Assembly (NCBI GenBank): GCA_021731325.1
Contig: JAKFXP010000022.1
Coordinates: forward strand, 1-13,114
From: Parcubacteria group bacterium
Lineage (GTDB): Bacteria; Patescibacteriota; Minisyncoccia; Phycocordibacterales; UBA12088
Reading direction: 5' to 3'
Length of the DNA stretch: 13,114 bases
Of this stretch, positions 12,928 through 13,114 are shown piece by piece. Below the pieces are notes generated by a model. The model was not told the origin of the DNA, searched no databases, and saw only the letters and a list, made by a program, of their open reading frames with translations. How positions within the stretch are numbered: position 1 is the first letter of the stretch; every line of letters begins with the position of its first letter. Made by a program: the position numbers and the translations under genes.

Positions 12928-13114
12928 TCAACAATTTAAGGCTTTGCGCCATCCGGCACCAAGTGCCTCTTGCTCAGAGCAAAACCAGCGCTCCCCTACC
13001 TCCTCTTTTATGACCGTCTTTTCATACAGTTTGCACCCAGGTACATGATATATCTTGTCACCCTTTGCACTCACATTACCTTTTATAGTACAACCATCGG
13101 GTACGTATGCGGAG
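12928..13114 (-). CDS. C-terminal end of a sunset-domain protein (partial)
   Basis: An open frame runs in from the right edge and ends at UGA 12928-12930, giving 61 visible C-terminal residues. They form an almost complete 'sunset' domain: DGCTIKGNVS, GDKIYHVPGCKLYEKT, GERWFCSEQEAL and GAGWRKALNC. This small Cys/His domain is commonly found at the C-terminus of exported nucleases and other secreted proteins, and is frequent in Patescibacteria. The cysteines and the histidine in IYHVPGC suggest a metal or disulfide site. The catalytic or main domain lies outside the window, so the full function cannot be given. It ends 78 bases before the DUF1761 ATG. Confidence 0.85.
   Translation of the reverse strand, partial: SAYVPDGCTIKGNVSAKGDKIYHVPGCKLYEKTVIKEEVGERWFCSEQEALGAGWRKALNC

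Noticed and set aside
1..13114. CRISPR arrays, tRNA/rRNA genes, insertion sequences, integrase or attachment sites
   Set aside because: No regularly spaced direct repeats, cloverleaf-like gap sequences, transposase motifs or terminal inverted repeats were seen; the gaps are mostly under 110 bases.

Overview
The window is a dense bacterial segment of roughly balanced GC. All genes but one lie on the minus strand, so the reading order is from high to low coordinates. Small compact genes with short gaps, many proteins with a single N-terminal membrane anchor, a PilB-type pilus ATPase and a protein ending in a 'sunset' domain suggest a Patescibacteria/CPR genome, probably of Parcubacteria type. 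That is inference from family memory; there is no rRNA or marker gene to prove it. UAG, UAA and UGA are all used as ordinary stops here.

Right block (13114 to 8405, minus): the end of a sunset-domain protein; a DUF1761 membrane protein; a MerT-like membrane protein overlapping a membrane-anchored MsrA-MsrB fusion; a conserved hypothetical protein one base downstream; an anchored NTF2/DUF3828-like protein with an MGMT-domain protein; an anchored protein with 18 cysteines; and a cupin. A long perfect hairpin at 8327-8365 ends the only plus-strand gene and separates this block from the next.

Centre (7764-8321, plus): one gene of unknown function that appears to be built wholly of about five degenerate 37-39-residue helical repeats. 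It diverges from the copper operon and has a textbook sigma-70 promoter and a good Shine-Dalgarno sequence.

Copper operon (7655 to 3720, minus): csoR (Cu(I) repressor), copA (Cu+ P1B-ATPase), an HMA-TauE/SafE (DsbD_2-like) membrane protein and an anchored cupredoxin-like protein. The stop and start codons are nearly fused. A perfect inverted repeat, ATACCCC-TAG-GGGGTAT, fills the presumed -35/-10 spacer of csoR. This reads as a self-regulated copper sensing, export and extracytoplasmic handling system.

Left block (3692 to 135, minus): an endonuclease/exonuclease/phosphatase-family gene with intact catalytic motifs but an in-frame UAG at codon 133; a C39-like cysteine peptidase; a secreted transglycosylase/peptidoglycan-binding protein; a PilB/GspE ATPase; and a terminator.

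The most interesting global signal is promoter architecture. At least five genes have a TATACT-like -10 hexamer ending only 8-9 bases before the start codon, four of them preceded by TGN (extended -10), and little or no Shine-Dalgarno sequence. This predicts leaderless transcripts. The best candidates for undescribed biology are this initiation mode, the repeat protein opposite csoR, the 18-cysteine surface protein and the MerT-like/MsrAB pairing.
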